Made by a program: the position numbers and the translations under genes. Below the pieces are notes generated by a model. The model was given only the letters and a program-made list of their open reading frames with translations. It was not told the DNA's origin and made no database searches. Of a DNA stretch of 64,000 nucleotides, positions 32,748 through 41,071 are shown in pieces (the stretch's first letter is position 1; every line of letters starts with the position of its first letter). Source of the stretch: UBA11346 sp038060575 (GTDB lineage: Bacteria; Planctomycetota; UBA11346); the NCBI GenBank assembly GCA_964652775.1, contig CAZZAM010000006.1, positions 62,001 through 126,000 on the forward strand, given 5' to 3'.

Positions 32748-34160
32748 CTAATCAACACGGTGTCGAAACAGTCCCCGCACTTCCGCCCGCCGCACCTTCC
32801 CCGCCCCCGTCCTCGGTAACTCCTCAACAAACGCCCACCGCTTTGGCCGCTTGAATGGCGCTAATATGTTCGCGATGTGCGTGGCGATCTCTTCGGTGCA
32901 CGCCTCGCGCCGCAGCACGACGGCGGCGGCGACGATCTCGCCCCACTCGGCGTCGGGCAGGCCGCAGACGGCGGCTTCGACGACGGCGGGATGCGATTCG
33001 ATGGCGGCTTCGACTTCGGTGGCGCTGACGTTTTCACCGCCGCTGATGATGAGTTCGGCAACGCGGCTCCTCACCGTCAGGAATCCGTCGCCATCAATCG
33101 CGCCAAGATCGCCGGTTGGATGCCAGATATCTGTGCGTGGGATCAGTCGCCCACGGTCCTCATAACCGTCGAAGAGCATCGCGCCGGCAACCAGCAGGCG
33201 ACCGCCTTGTACGGCAACGCGGGCATCCGGAATGGTTTGTCCGGCGCTGCGTGGAATGCGCTCCCAAGCGGTCGGGTCCAGCACGGTGATCATGCTGCCC
33301 ATCTCGGTCATGCCGTAGGTTTGACTTGGCGGCAGGCCAAGGTCGGCGCACGCGCGGGCGAGCTGCTGGTCGAGCGGTCCACCACCAGTGAGCAGACGGC
33401 GCACATGCGCTGGCCACTTCCGTCCGGCACGATGCTCGACCATCCGCCGCAGCATGGTCGGCACGACGCTGGTGCCGGTTGCCCCGGCGTCGAGGTCATC
33501 GGACAGCGCCGCTGCGTCGAACTGGTCGTGGATGTGGACGCGACAACCCGACGCCACAGCACGCAGCACGCACATCGCACCGCCGACATGATCGAGTGGC
33601 AACGGACAGGCCCAGGTGTCAGCCTCGGTCAAACCAAGCGCGGCGACGTGCGCGCTTGTGGCGGCGGCGATCGCCGCGCTGCCCAGGCGCGCCGCTTTGG
33701 GAGTTCCGCTGGTTCCCGAGGTGAACAATACCAGCGCGCCGGTCGGTGGTCCAACTGTGTCAATATCACCGGTAAATGCAGATGGTATTGCTGCGTGTTC
33801 GGTGATCGTCGCGACCGGATGCGCGGGATCAGCAAGGACACGCACGCAGGCTGCGCGTTCGAGTTGATCGGCAAGTTCGCTCGCCGTCAGTCGGCGATTC
33901 AGTAGCACGAGGGTCAGGCCGTAGCGCAGACCAGCGACGAGAAGCTGCGCGTTGCCAAGCGAGTTGAGTCCAGCGAGCGCGACGCGATCACCGGGTTTGA
34001 GACCGAGGGACTCGAGCCAACGCGTTGCGCCGAGTTCACCGGGAAGAGCGTATGGCCACACCCCTGGGATCGCGGACTTGCAGTCCGCCGGGGCAATGGA
34101 TGCCCCCACTGCAGGCCGAGTGCAACTCGGCGCTCCCGGTTCGACGCGATGAATCACCAC
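32748..34160 (-). CDS. menE: AMP-dependent CoA ligase, O-succinylbenzoate-CoA ligase-like
   Basis: A 470-residue acyl-CoA synthetase of the MenE type, activating O-succinylbenzoate for menaquinone synthesis. Motifs are LVLFTSGTSGTPKAARLGSA (P-loop), QTYGMTEMGSMITVLDPTAW, PTGDLGAIDGDGFLTVRSRV and ELIISGGENVSATEVEAAIE, then IVAAAVVLRREA. It follows menA and menC on the same strand; its start overlaps the menC stop (GTGA), so the pathway assignment is solid by context. Residues about 8-35 (SCTRPAVGASIAPADCKSAI) are encoded by a palindromic element and are foreign. The ordinary ligase fold resumes at GATRWLESLGLKPGDRVA. Confidence 0.88.
   Translation of the reverse strand: MVIHRVEPGAPSCTRPAVGASIAPADCKSAIPGVWPYALPGELGATRWLESLGLKPGDRVALAGLNSLGNAQLLVAGLRYGLTLVLLNRRLTASELADQLERAACVRVLADPAHPVATITEHAAIPSAFTGDIDTVGPPTGALVLFTSGTSGTPKAARLGSAAIAAATSAHVAALGLTEADTWACPLPLDHVGGAMCVLRAVASGCRVHIHDQFDAAALSDDLDAGATGTSVVPTMLRRMVEHRAGRKWPAHVRRLLTGGGPLDQQLARACADLGLPPSQTYGMTEMGSMITVLDPTAWERIPRSAGQTIPDARVAVQGGRLLVAGAMLFDGYEDRGRLIPRTDIWHPTGDLGAIDGDGFLTVRSRVAELIISGGENVSATEVEAAIESHPAVVEAAVCGLPDAEWGEIVAAAVVLRREACTEEIATHIANILAPFKRPKRWAFVEELPRTGAGKVRRAEVRGLFRHRVD
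34061..34138. repeat. Palindromic element inside the menE coding region, copy K
   Basis: One half CTGGGATCGCGGACTTGCAG and other half TGCAACTCGGCGCTCCCGG carry the family sequence of copy I (11601) but the arms have diverged, leaving a 20-base spacer GGGCAATGGATGCCCCCAC that is itself an imperfect hairpin. The element begins about seven codons after the menE start and is read in frame. Confidence 0.8.
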
Positions 34161-35134
34161 GGCACCGGCGTCATGCCGAGGCCGGGGCCATCGGGCAATG
34201 TGATCGTGTAGGGCGTGGTCTGCGTCAATATCGCGACATCACGAACCAGCAGTCGTCCAGTGTCGAGGCCATGCGCTTCATCAAACGCCCACTGTGCAGC
34301 GACGTTGGCCGCGACCAGTCGCTCGACCGCGCTGCCGAGTGCGCTGCTAATAACGACGCGTAAACCAGCGGCTTTCGCATGCACCGCAAGCAGTCCAGTT
34401 GCCTGCATGCCGCCCAGCCAATTCGGTTTCAGTATCACGACATCGCAGGCATGCGCAGCAATGGCGGCATCCAGGTCAGCGCGGTTGCGGATGCCTTCAT
34501 CCAGGGCAATACGCAGTCCTAATTTTCGCAGGCGTGCACAACCAGCGAGATCACCAACCGGCAGCGGCTGTTCGACGTAATCAACGAGAGCGCCAGCGCG
34601 GCGCGCAAACACGGTGGCGCTGGCCTCGTCCCAGCTCGCGTTGGCATCGAGTCGCAGGCGCAGGCCCGGACGTTGAGCAAGCAGCGACTCGACCCGCATA
34701 GCGGCAACGGTGGCATCGCGTCCGGCTTTGAGTTTGACGACCGTGGCTCCGGCATCACATGCGGCGAGAACGTCGGCTTCGTTCGCGGCGAGGGCGTTTA
34801 CGCGAATATGTTTCGTCTGCAGATACGCAAACGGACGCGCCTGCTGACGCGCCGCAAGATCCGCCAATGCATCGCTGATCGCAGCAGTGGCACAGGGGGT
34901 TTCAGTTGGATTCGGTGCAGAACTTCCTGCCACGGCGGCAGCCAACATTTTTGCGCATATATCCGGCGTTTCGCCACCAAACCCCGGCAACGGAGCGGCT
35001 TCACCCCAGCCGCTCAGCTTTCCGTCGGTTGCCTCGACCAGCCACACCTGGCGTTCGCTGATCGTGCCAGCCGCAGTCACGAGCGGTGCGCGCAGAGCAA
35101 GGCGCAGTGGATGCAGACGCAGGCGCTGGTTCAT
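34154..35134 (-). CDS. menC: O-succinylbenzoate synthase
   Basis: A 326-residue enolase-superfamily enzyme that dehydrates SHCHC to O-succinylbenzoate in menaquinone synthesis. The N-terminal barrel cap (LRLALRAPLVTAAGTISERQ) and the barrel motifs are present: VVKLKAGRDA (K-x-K), LRLRLDANASWDEASA (metal Asp), DYVEQPLPVGDLAG (metal Glu), IALDEGIRN (metal Asp) and VVILKPNWLGGM (second Lys). It sits between menA and menE; ATGA overlaps its start with the menA stop. Confidence 0.92.
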   Translation of the reverse strand: MNQRLRLHPLRLALRAPLVTAAGTISERQVWLVEATDGKLSGWGEAAPLPGFGGETPDICAKMLAAAVAGSSAPNPTETPCATAAISDALADLAARQQARPFAYLQTKHIRVNALAANEADVLAACDAGATVVKLKAGRDATVAAMRVESLLAQRPGLRLRLDANASWDEASATVFARRAGALVDYVEQPLPVGDLAGCARLRKLGLRIALDEGIRNRADLDAAIAAHACDVVILKPNWLGGMQATGLLAVHAKAAGLRVVISSALGSAVERLVAANVAAQWAFDEAHGLDTGRLLVRDVAILTQTTPYTITLPDGPGLGMTPVPW

Positions 35135-35991
35135 GCGATCAGTTTGCCAATGATGATGACGGCGGTGATCAGCTGCACAGCAGCGGCCAAGGCCAAGCAG
35201 CGATTGAGAGTTCGCCCTTCACTGCGGAACACGAGCACGGCGAGACCAAGACCAAGGACCAGCGCGACGCCAGCAGCTATCCACTGCTGCGCGCCAGCCA
35301 GACAGATCGCTGCGCCAACATGTAATGCGGCGTGATAGATCCGACTCGCACGATCACCGAGTCGCACGCACAGCGTGCGTTTGCCTGCTTGTTCGTCGGT
35401 CGGTATGTCGCGCAGATTGTTAATCGCGATCAAGGCCGTCGCTTGCAGGCCAACCGCTGCGGCGATCAGCCACCACAGCATCGGTGGGGTCTGCGGATGT
35501 TGCACCCATGCGCTGCCGAGCACCGCTGCGAAACCGAAGAATACCAGAACGAACACATCACCCAGGCCAACGTAGGCGAGCGGCATCGGACCGAGGGTGT
35601 AGGCAAGCGACGCGATAACCGACGCAATGCCAAGCAGCATGAGTTGCCAGCCGCTCTGCGACGCCAGCCACAGGCCGAGGAGGAATGCGAGCGACAACAA
35701 CACGCCGGTCGCGATCAGCATGGCTCGCGCCGAAATCAAACCCGAGGACACCGCTCGTTGTGGTCCCAATCGCTCCGGCGTATCGGCCCCACGCAGCGCA
35801 TCGCCAGCATCGTTAGCGAAATTGCACGCGATCTGCAGCAGCAACGCTCCGACGAGGCATCCGACCGCGAGGTCCCAACGCACTGGTCCCAACGTGCTGG
35901 CCAACGCCGTCCCCACCGCCACCGGCACCACGCTGGCAGCGAGGGTCTTGGGTCGGGTAGCGAGGAGCCAGGCGCGCAGCATGGGCGGCAT
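35131..35991 (-). CDS. menA: 1,4-dihydroxy-2-naphthoate octaprenyltransferase
   Basis: A 286-residue UbiA-type prenyltransferase with eight or nine helices, attaching the polyprenyl chain to DHNA in menaquinone synthesis. The first Asp-rich motif is NFANDAGDALRGADTPERLG and the second NNLRDIPTDEQAGKRTLCVR. FNYFSD-like helix TLGPMPLAYVGLGDVFVLVF follows. The start at MPPMLRAWLLATRPKTLAAS (35991) gives the normal family length; the frame is open for 600 more bases, which carry the repeat at 36052 and are not conserved. It is the first gene of the menA-menC-menE set. Confidence 0.92.
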   Translation of the reverse strand: MPPMLRAWLLATRPKTLAASVVPVAVGTALASTLGPVRWDLAVGCLVGALLLQIACNFANDAGDALRGADTPERLGPQRAVSSGLISARAMLIATGVLLSLAFLLGLWLASQSGWQLMLLGIASVIASLAYTLGPMPLAYVGLGDVFVLVFFGFAAVLGSAWVQHPQTPPMLWWLIAAAVGLQATALIAINNLRDIPTDEQAGKRTLCVRLGDRASRIYHAALHVGAAICLAGAQQWIAAGVALVLGLGLAVLVFRSEGRTLNRCLALAAAVQLITAVIIIGKLIA

Positions 35992-36051
35992 GCTCGGCCC
36001 CGGCGGCGGGCGGCAACGGGGCTGGCATGCGTTCGAGTTCAACCACCCGCG

Positions 36052-36187
36052 CCAAGGCAACCACGGGGGCACGGGGAGCCACGGGGGACACAGGGGATAG
36101 AAATGCCCTGCATGATCCATGTTTTTTTTACACTCGTCTTTTTCCCCGTGACCCCCGTGGCTCCCCGTGCCCCCGTGGTTGCCTTGG
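36052..36187. repeat. Inverted-repeat element, CCAAGGCAACC-ended, copy C with different interior
   Basis: Ends are CCAAGGCAACC and GGTTGCCTTGG as in copies A and B, but the arm interior is ACGGGGGCACGGGGAGCCAC instead of the GCAGAGG units. The arms are about 42 bases with little mismatch, with about 50 bases between, including a TTTTTTT run. So the ends are kept while the interior changes. Confidence 0.8.
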
Positions 36188-36276
36188 AAATGGTTGAGCA
36201 CACGACCTCGTTGATTCAAGTCGGCGCTACGTTCGACCACCTTGCGCGTCGCCATCCCAATCGCGAGGCTGCACGC

Positions 36277-36867
36277 ATGCACGACCTGAACCGGATTGCC
36301 TCGTGCTGCGGCGTGGTCCTGACGCGGACCGCGGGCAGCATCCTTCACCGCGCCACCGCCTGGAGCGTCGGTCCCGGCGAATGGATCACGGCATGGCCGG
36401 GCAGTGATGACGACGAGCCTGCTGATCCGCCGCAGGGTCTTGAGCTGATGCTCGCCTCCAACGGCAGTGTGCATCCGCTGACCGGTTGGGAGTGGGACGC
36501 TGGCATCGTTGGCCTCAACGGTCCCGACATCGGCGACGCACTGCCGATCCACGAAGACGGTGCGCAACTGCACAAGCGCGATCGCTTGAAGGCGTTCGCT
36601 TTCCCTGACATGATCGATCATCCATCAGTGCGGCTCTCGCGCCGTGCGCTGACACCCGAGTTGTACTACCCCTACGTGAGCCCGTGGTCGATCAACGGCA
36701 ACCTGTGTCTGTTCACCGCCCGCGAAGGATTCCTGACCGGTCGCTGCTATCCCGGCATGGCTGGCGGTCCAGTGATGGGCGCGGATGGGAAAGTCGTCGG
36801 CGTATTGCTCGGTGGCGAGCGGAGTCCGGAGCATCCGCCGCTGTCGCGCTTTGCTCGTTTGGCGTAG
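36277..36867 (+). CDS. Trypsin-fold protein lacking catalytic His and Ser (pseudoprotease)
   Basis: A 196-residue protein with the beta-barrel layout of S1 proteases. ATAWSVGPGEWITAWPG sits where the active His motif (TAAHC or TNAHV) normally lies, with W in place of H. The Asp region WDAGIVGLNG fits DIALL. The oxyanion segment reads GRCYPGMAGGPVMGADGKVV where G-x-S-G-G-P would be, so Ser is Ala. The protein is therefore probably a non-catalytic binding protein. Start choice at 36277 rests on GAGG nine bases upstream; the frame is open upstream through repeat sequence. There is no signal peptide. Assignment to the fold is inferred from motifs. Confidence 0.6.
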   Translation: MHDLNRIASCCGVVLTRTAGSILHRATAWSVGPGEWITAWPGSDDDEPADPPQGLELMLASNGSVHPLTGWEWDAGIVGLNGPDIGDALPIHEDGAQLHKRDRLKAFAFPDMIDHPSVRLSRRALTPELYYPYVSPWSINGNLCLFTAREGFLTGRCYPGMAGGPVMGADGKVVGVLLGGERSPEHPPLSRFARLA

Positions 36868-36891
36868 TTAGCACACACAAAAGTATGACGG

Positions 36892-36949
36892 AAGAAGGAT
36901 GAATGAAGAAAACGGTTAGCATCAATCGTTTTCATCCTTCTGCCTTCTT
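36892..36949. terminator. AT-rich inverted repeat between convergent genes
   Basis: Arms AAGAAGGATGAATGAAGAAA (36892 on) and the reverse-complement CGTTTTCATCCTTCTGCCTT (36927 on) pair over 23 bases with four mismatches. They lie between the pseudoprotease gene and the end of the glycosyltransferase gene, whose stop is inside the right arm. A bidirectional terminator is likely. Confidence 0.45.
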
Positions 36950-37702
36950 ACTTCTTACTTTCCGTAGAGTCCACGCGAGGGTGACGAGTACGAGGTGAAT
37001 AACCGTCGCCGGATTCCCGCGTCCATGCCGCGCCGCCCACCAGCGCAGATAGGCGAGTCGTGGTCGCAGCGCTGGATTCCCGCCACCAGCAGCACGGTGA
37101 TGGGCGCGTAAAACAGCGGAAAAACGCAGGTGAAAACCAGCGTCACGCAGTCGCCAACAGAAGTCGCGATCCTCGCCAAGCGCATAGCCGGGAAGTCGTG
37201 CATCAAAGCCACCAACCGCCAACGCCGCTGATCGACGCACGGCGAAGCAGCAACCGAACAGCTCTGGTGTGTTGCGATCGACACGACGGCTGGTCAATCG
37301 TCGCACATCGCGGAAACAACCGAGATGGAGCAGTCGATGGGCGAGTCGCATGCACGGTGATCGCGCTTCGACAACTGCTCCCCACGCGGCAACCGTCGGC
37401 TCGTGAACCGCGAGTGTGCGGAGTTGCGTTCCCACATCTTTCGCCACGTCACTGTCGTCATCAAGAAATAACACCACGTCTGCTGTAGTCGCCGCCAGCA
37501 ACGCATTGCGCGCCGCAGGCAAGCCGGACAGCTCCGGGCGATGGAGAACGCGCACGACGTCAGGCGCCACGAACGGTGTCGGCGATTGATCGCAGACGAT
37601 GACCTCGGCCCCGGCACGCCGCGCCATCGGCAGCACCGTGCGCAGACCGCGCGCCAACTCGGCGTGACGATTCTTGCTCGGGATGAGGATTGCGAGCGTC
37701 AT
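36932..37702 (-). CDS. Family 2 glycosyltransferase
   Basis: A 256-residue GT-A fold glycosyltransferase, MTLAILIPSKNRHAELARGL then VVLFLDDDSDVAKDVGTQLR with the D-D-D metal motif and a C-terminal ALGEDRDFCWRLRDAGF, the E-D catalytic region (ED-x-D-F). It transfers a nucleotide sugar to a growing surface glycan, acting at the cytoplasmic face of the membrane. Its start overlaps the stop of the upstream GT4 gene by ATGA, so it is the last gene of a minus-strand operon. Confidence 0.9.
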   Translation of the reverse strand: MTLAILIPSKNRHAELARGLRTVLPMARRAGAEVIVCDQSPTPFVAPDVVRVLHRPELSGLPAARNALLAATTADVVLFLDDDSDVAKDVGTQLRTLAVHEPTVAAWGAVVEARSPCMRLAHRLLHLGCFRDVRRLTSRRVDRNTPELFGCCFAVRRSAALAVGGFDARLPGYALGEDRDFCWRLRDAGFHLRFSAVLRAHHRAAGGGNPALRPRLAYLRWWAARHGRGNPATVIHLVLVTLAWTLRKVRSKKAEG

Positions 37703-38796
37703 CGCCGAACCTTCACGATAGCGGCGATCAGCTCAACCCAGTCAGTGAGCGGCGCTACGCCAGGCAGACCATGGGCTGCAGTCTGCGCCCGTTCGCTACG
37801 CCGTTGCGGATCACCGAGGAGATCGATCACTGCCGCTGCGAGCGCATGTGGTTGCGTCGGCGGAACGAGCACTGCGTCGGCATGTGCGGCAGCGCGGATG
37901 CCCGGCACATCGCTGGCAACAATCGCCAGACCGGCAGCGCGATAGTCAAAAATCGCGTTGGACAGTCCTTCCGATCCGCTGCTCAGGACACCGAGATCGC
38001 ACGCGCCAAGCAGTCCGCTCACATCCGCGACTCGACCAGCAAAGCGAATGCGGGTCAGTCCGCGCCAGCGAGCTTGCGTGCGCAGTGCGGACTCGCGTCC
38101 GCCGTCGCCACCAGCGAGCAGAAGCCAAGCCTGCGGCAATGCGGTTTCGACGGCGCCCCAGGCTTCCAGCAACGTGACGTGATCCTTGGCTGGCGACAAG
38201 GTTGCCAGCATGCATGCGACGGTGGCGTCTGCCGGCAGGCTCAACTCGCTGCGCCAATCAGCGCGATTTTTTTGCGCTGGGTCGGGACAGACAGCGTTGG
38301 CGATGACCCGGATGTGCTCACGCGCAATGCCGCGATGTTCAAGCCACGCCGCGCTGCCCGGTCCGTTGGCAACCCACGTTGCGCAGGCGCGCAGTGCGCG
38401 TTGCGTATGTGCGAGATGTTGCGGAAACAAACCTTCATCGCGTTGATTCCAGATCGCCGGCGCGCCGCCATCGGCGGCGATGAGGCCGCAGAGTACGTTG
38501 GGTGCACTGGTGAACGGAATCAGAAGGGTGGGACGAAACGCGGACACAATTCGCGCCGCATGTCCCAAGCGTCGCCCTGCTAACCAGGCCCAACGTGATT
38601 CGACGCGCGGCAGCGGTACGCAGGGAATCGACTCGGCAGCACAGCGTCGGCTGAGTTCACCCGGCTCACCCATGCCGAACACCATCACATCAGCGCCGTT
38701 GGCGCGCAGATGTCGCGCCAGCAGGAGGCCCTGCAATTCGGCGCCACCAAGTTCCAGACTCGGCTCGACCACGGCGATGCGCGCGCCCTGTAGCAT
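37699..38796 (-). CDS. Family 4 (group 1) glycosyltransferase
   Basis: A 365-residue GT-B fold glycosyltransferase. The N-terminal start MLQGARIAVVEPSLELGGAE is followed by the acceptor domain. The donor domain has LSPAKDHVTLLEAWGAV, LLLAGGDGGRESALR, FAGRVADVSGLLGACDLGVL and SSGSEGLSNAIFDYRAAGLA, the E-x7-E type signature in this group. The DegT gene ends four bases upstream of its start, and the GT2 gene overlaps its stop, so all three are co-transcribed in the surface-glycan operon. Confidence 0.92.
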   Translation of the reverse strand: MLQGARIAVVEPSLELGGAELQGLLLARHLRANGADVMVFGMGEPGELSRRCAAESIPCVPLPRVESRWAWLAGRRLGHAARIVSAFRPTLLIPFTSAPNVLCGLIAADGGAPAIWNQRDEGLFPQHLAHTQRALRACATWVANGPGSAAWLEHRGIAREHIRVIANAVCPDPAQKNRADWRSELSLPADATVACMLATLSPAKDHVTLLEAWGAVETALPQAWLLLAGGDGGRESALRTQARWRGLTRIRFAGRVADVSGLLGACDLGVLSSGSEGLSNAIFDYRAAGLAIVASDVPGIRAAAHADAVLVPPTQPHALAAAVIDLLGDPQRRSERAQTAAHGLPGVAPLTDWVELIAAIVKVRR

Positions 38797-38799
38797 GGT

Positions 38800-39927
38800 T
38801 CAGGCTGTGACCGCGAGGCGGACGGCGGCGATCACGCGCGCAACGTCAGCATCCGTTAACATGAGATGCAGCGGCAGCGAGAGCAGACGGGCAAATGCAG
38901 CTTCGGTCTGAACCAGCGATCCGCGCCGCGCTTGTTGATAGGGGGGATACAGGTGATTTGGTTTGTAATGGACGCCGGTACCGATCCCCGCTGCACGCAG
39001 ACGATCCGCGACTTGATCGCGATTGGCGACGAGGACGGCGCAGATGTGATTGGCCGACGTTGCACCAGCAGTCTGGTCGATAAACGCCAGTCGCTCACGC
39101 GGCAGGTCGGCGAGTCCCGTGCGATACGCAGCGCAGATCGCTGCACGGCGCGCGTTGCCCGCGTCGAGGGTGGGTAGTTGGGCAAGGCCGATCGCCGCGG
39201 CGATGTCGTTCATGTGATACTTGAAACCGACCTCATCGACGGCGTACTCCCACTGATACGAGCGCCCACCGTTGCGGGCGAAGGTACTGCGATCGATGCC
39301 CATCCAACGCAGCCGACGCAGGCGATCAGCGATGGCGTCGTTGTCACACGTGATCATGCCGCCGTCACCGATCGCGAGGTTCTTCACCGCGTGGAACGAG
39401 AAGCACGTCAATCCCTGCGCGCCGATGCGACGTCCGCGATAGGTGGCTCCGCAGGCATGGGCGGCGTCTTCGATGACGGCGATGTTGCGGCGCTTGGCGA
39501 GGGCGTAGAGCGCGTCGAGGTCGAGTGGATTGCCGCCGTAATGCACAGCAACCACCGCCTTGGTGCGCGGTCCGATGAGGCGTTCAACCTCGGCCAGATC
39601 GAGATTCATCGTTCGCGGGTCAACATCGGCGAAGACCGGATCAGCACCACAATAGCGAATTGCGTGGTTGGTCGAAACGAAGGTGAGCGAGGTTGAGATC
39701 ACCTCATCGCCGGAACCAACGCCGACCGCAAGCAACGCAAGATGCAGCGCCGACGTTGCTGAGTTCAGCGCCACCGCATGACGCGCGCCGACATAGGTGG
39801 CGAACGCTTGCTCAAAACGATCGGTGACTGGACCAAGTCCGATCCAACCCGAGCGCATGACCTCGGAGACCGCGCTGATGGCTTCCTCGCAGACCACGGG
39901 GCGGAATAACTGAATGGGATCGGGCAT
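38800..39927 (-). CDS. DegT/DnrJ/EryC1/StrS aminotransferase
   Basis: A 375-residue PLP-dependent sugar aminotransferase that converts a keto-sugar nucleotide into an amino sugar for glycan building. The family fold is clear: FATYVGARHAVALNSATSAL, ISTSLTFVSTNHAIRYCGAD, VIEDAAHACGATYRGRRIGA and the PLP lysine in FSFHAVKNLAIGDGGMI. The C-terminus has a conserved TANHI-like ATSANHICAVLVANRDQVAD. The product sugar (for example perosamine- or bacillosamine-type) cannot be told. It lies between a methyltransferase and a GT4 on the same strand. Confidence 0.93.
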   Translation of the reverse strand: MPDPIQLFRPVVCEEAISAVSEVMRSGWIGLGPVTDRFEQAFATYVGARHAVALNSATSALHLALLAVGVGSGDEVISTSLTFVSTNHAIRYCGADPVFADVDPRTMNLDLAEVERLIGPRTKAVVAVHYGGNPLDLDALYALAKRRNIAVIEDAAHACGATYRGRRIGAQGLTCFSFHAVKNLAIGDGGMITCDNDAIADRLRRLRWMGIDRSTFARNGGRSYQWEYAVDEVGFKYHMNDIAAAIGLAQLPTLDAGNARRAAICAAYRTGLADLPRERLAFIDQTAGATSANHICAVLVANRDQVADRLRAAGIGTGVHYKPNHLYPPYQQARRGSLVQTEAAFARLLSLPLHLMLTDADVARVIAAVRLAVTA

Positions 39928-39929
39928 AA

Positions 39930-40436
39930 TTATCTCCGGGCCTCGGCACGCAGGTCGCGCAGCGGATAGCCGTGCGACAAGCCGTCGCTGGTGGTCACGG
40001 TGGTGAATCCAGCTTCGGTCAACAGCCGGGTCAGGCTGGCGGGTGTGTAGCCCCAGCGATGTACGTCTTCCAACGAGTTATGGGTGGTGGGATCACCGAA
40101 GATCCCACGCAGCCCAAATGGGCTGTTTTCCAGGGCGTTTGGATCATCGGCGTGGAGCAATACGAGTTGGCACACCTTGAGTAGGTCCGGCACTTCGATC
40201 ACCAATACGCCACCCGGCGCGAGCATCCGCCGCGCATTGCGGGCAAAAGCGCGCGCGTCGTCGGGACCGAGATGTTCCAGCACCATGACTGCTTCGATGT
40301 GTTCAACCGAGCCATCGGGATAGTCGAGATCCTGCACGCGCATGCGGCGGTCGGCGCCAGGATGATGGGCGTCGATGTTCACCCAGCCTGCGCGCAGGTC
40401 ACCACCGCATCCGATATTGAGGCGTAGTCCCATCAT
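39930..40436 (-). CDS. Class I SAM-dependent methyltransferase
   Basis: A 168-residue methyltransferase of the glycan/predicted SAM-dependent type. LRLNIGCGGDLRAGWVNIDA at the start is motif I, VQDLDYPDGSVEHIEAVMVL motif II/III and LEHLGPDDARAFARNARRML the post-I motif, then RMLAPGGVLVIEVPDLLKV. Its start overlaps the stop of the neighbouring methyltransferase by ATGA (40433-40436). Substrate is unknown but the location suggests a sugar residue of the glycan. Confidence 0.85.
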   Translation of the reverse strand: MMGLRLNIGCGGDLRAGWVNIDAHHPGADRRMRVQDLDYPDGSVEHIEAVMVLEHLGPDDARAFARNARRMLAPGGVLVIEVPDLLKVCQLVLLHADDPNALENSPFGLRGIFGDPTTHNSLEDVHRWGYTPASLTRLLTEAGFTTVTTSDGLSHGYPLRDLRAEARR

Positions 40437-41071
40437 TCGCTCCGGTGTTCGATTGGGTGGAGTACCAATCGTGGACTGGCACTGATCGCACGCAGCACCT
40501 CGCAGACCTCGGGCCATTCCCAGCAGTGCACGTTGTCACGCGACAGCGCGAGGAGGTTATTGAGCACCCGGCAGCACTGATCGCGGTCCTTGATGAAGTA
40601 GAGCATGACACCGCGGGTAAAGATGGCGTCCCATTCGCCGGCGTGCTGACGCAGAAAGGCGAGATCTTCGACCGCAGCATCGTAGCGGAAGGTGCGCAGT
40701 TCAGGCGGACACAGACGGAGCATGTCTTCGGAGACGTCGCAACCTTCGATCGCGAACTCGCCCGCCAGTGCGGTCATCAACCGGCCCCAGCCACAGCCAA
40801 CTTCAAGTACACGACGAGCGCTGTCTGCGCGCAGCGCGACGGCGATCTCTTCGGGACTTGGATTATCGATGAGCGGCTTGCTGCCATCCGCGCGCTGCCG
40901 CTCATACACCGTCATGCGATAGGATTTGCCGGCGAGATCGACCCAGGCTTTCTGGTAATCTCGATGATCCACCGATGGCAACTGCGGAACCAATGCCGCT
41001 GGCACCGTCCGACCAGCCAGCCGGTACAGCCGACGCATGACGGCGCGATAGATGCGGCGAACGAGGTTCAT
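40433..41071 (-). CDS. Class I SAM-dependent methyltransferase
   Basis: A 212-residue methyltransferase, with motif I RVLEVGCGWGRLMTALAGEF near residue 86, then IEGCDVSEDMLRLCPPELRT, and EWDAIFTRGVMLYFIKDRDQ. The N-terminus carries Arg-rich helices. The ATG overlaps the stop of the adjacent glycosyltransferase (ATGA at 41068-41071) and it is followed by the second methyltransferase, so the three genes are one transcript. It probably modifies a glycan residue or lipid carrier. Confidence 0.85.
   Translation of the reverse strand: MNLVRRIYRAVMRRLYRLAGRTVPAALVPQLPSVDHRDYQKAWVDLAGKSYRMTVYERQRADGSKPLIDNPSPEEIAVALRADSARRVLEVGCGWGRLMTALAGEFAIEGCDVSEDMLRLCPPELRTFRYDAAVEDLAFLRQHAGEWDAIFTRGVMLYFIKDRDQCCRVLNNLLALSRDNVHCWEWPEVCEVLRAISASPRLVLHPIEHRSE

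Noticed and set aside
32877..33905. Long plus-strand frame opposite menE
   Set aside because: Shadow frame; menE has full motif set on the minus strand.
35332..36276. N-terminal extension of the protease-like protein, opposite menA and through a repeat
   Set aside because: The first 300 codons are antisense to menA and cross an inverted repeat; the conserved part starts near 36277.
37690..38583. Plus-strand frame opposite the GT4 gene
   Set aside because: Same reason; composition unlike a real protein.
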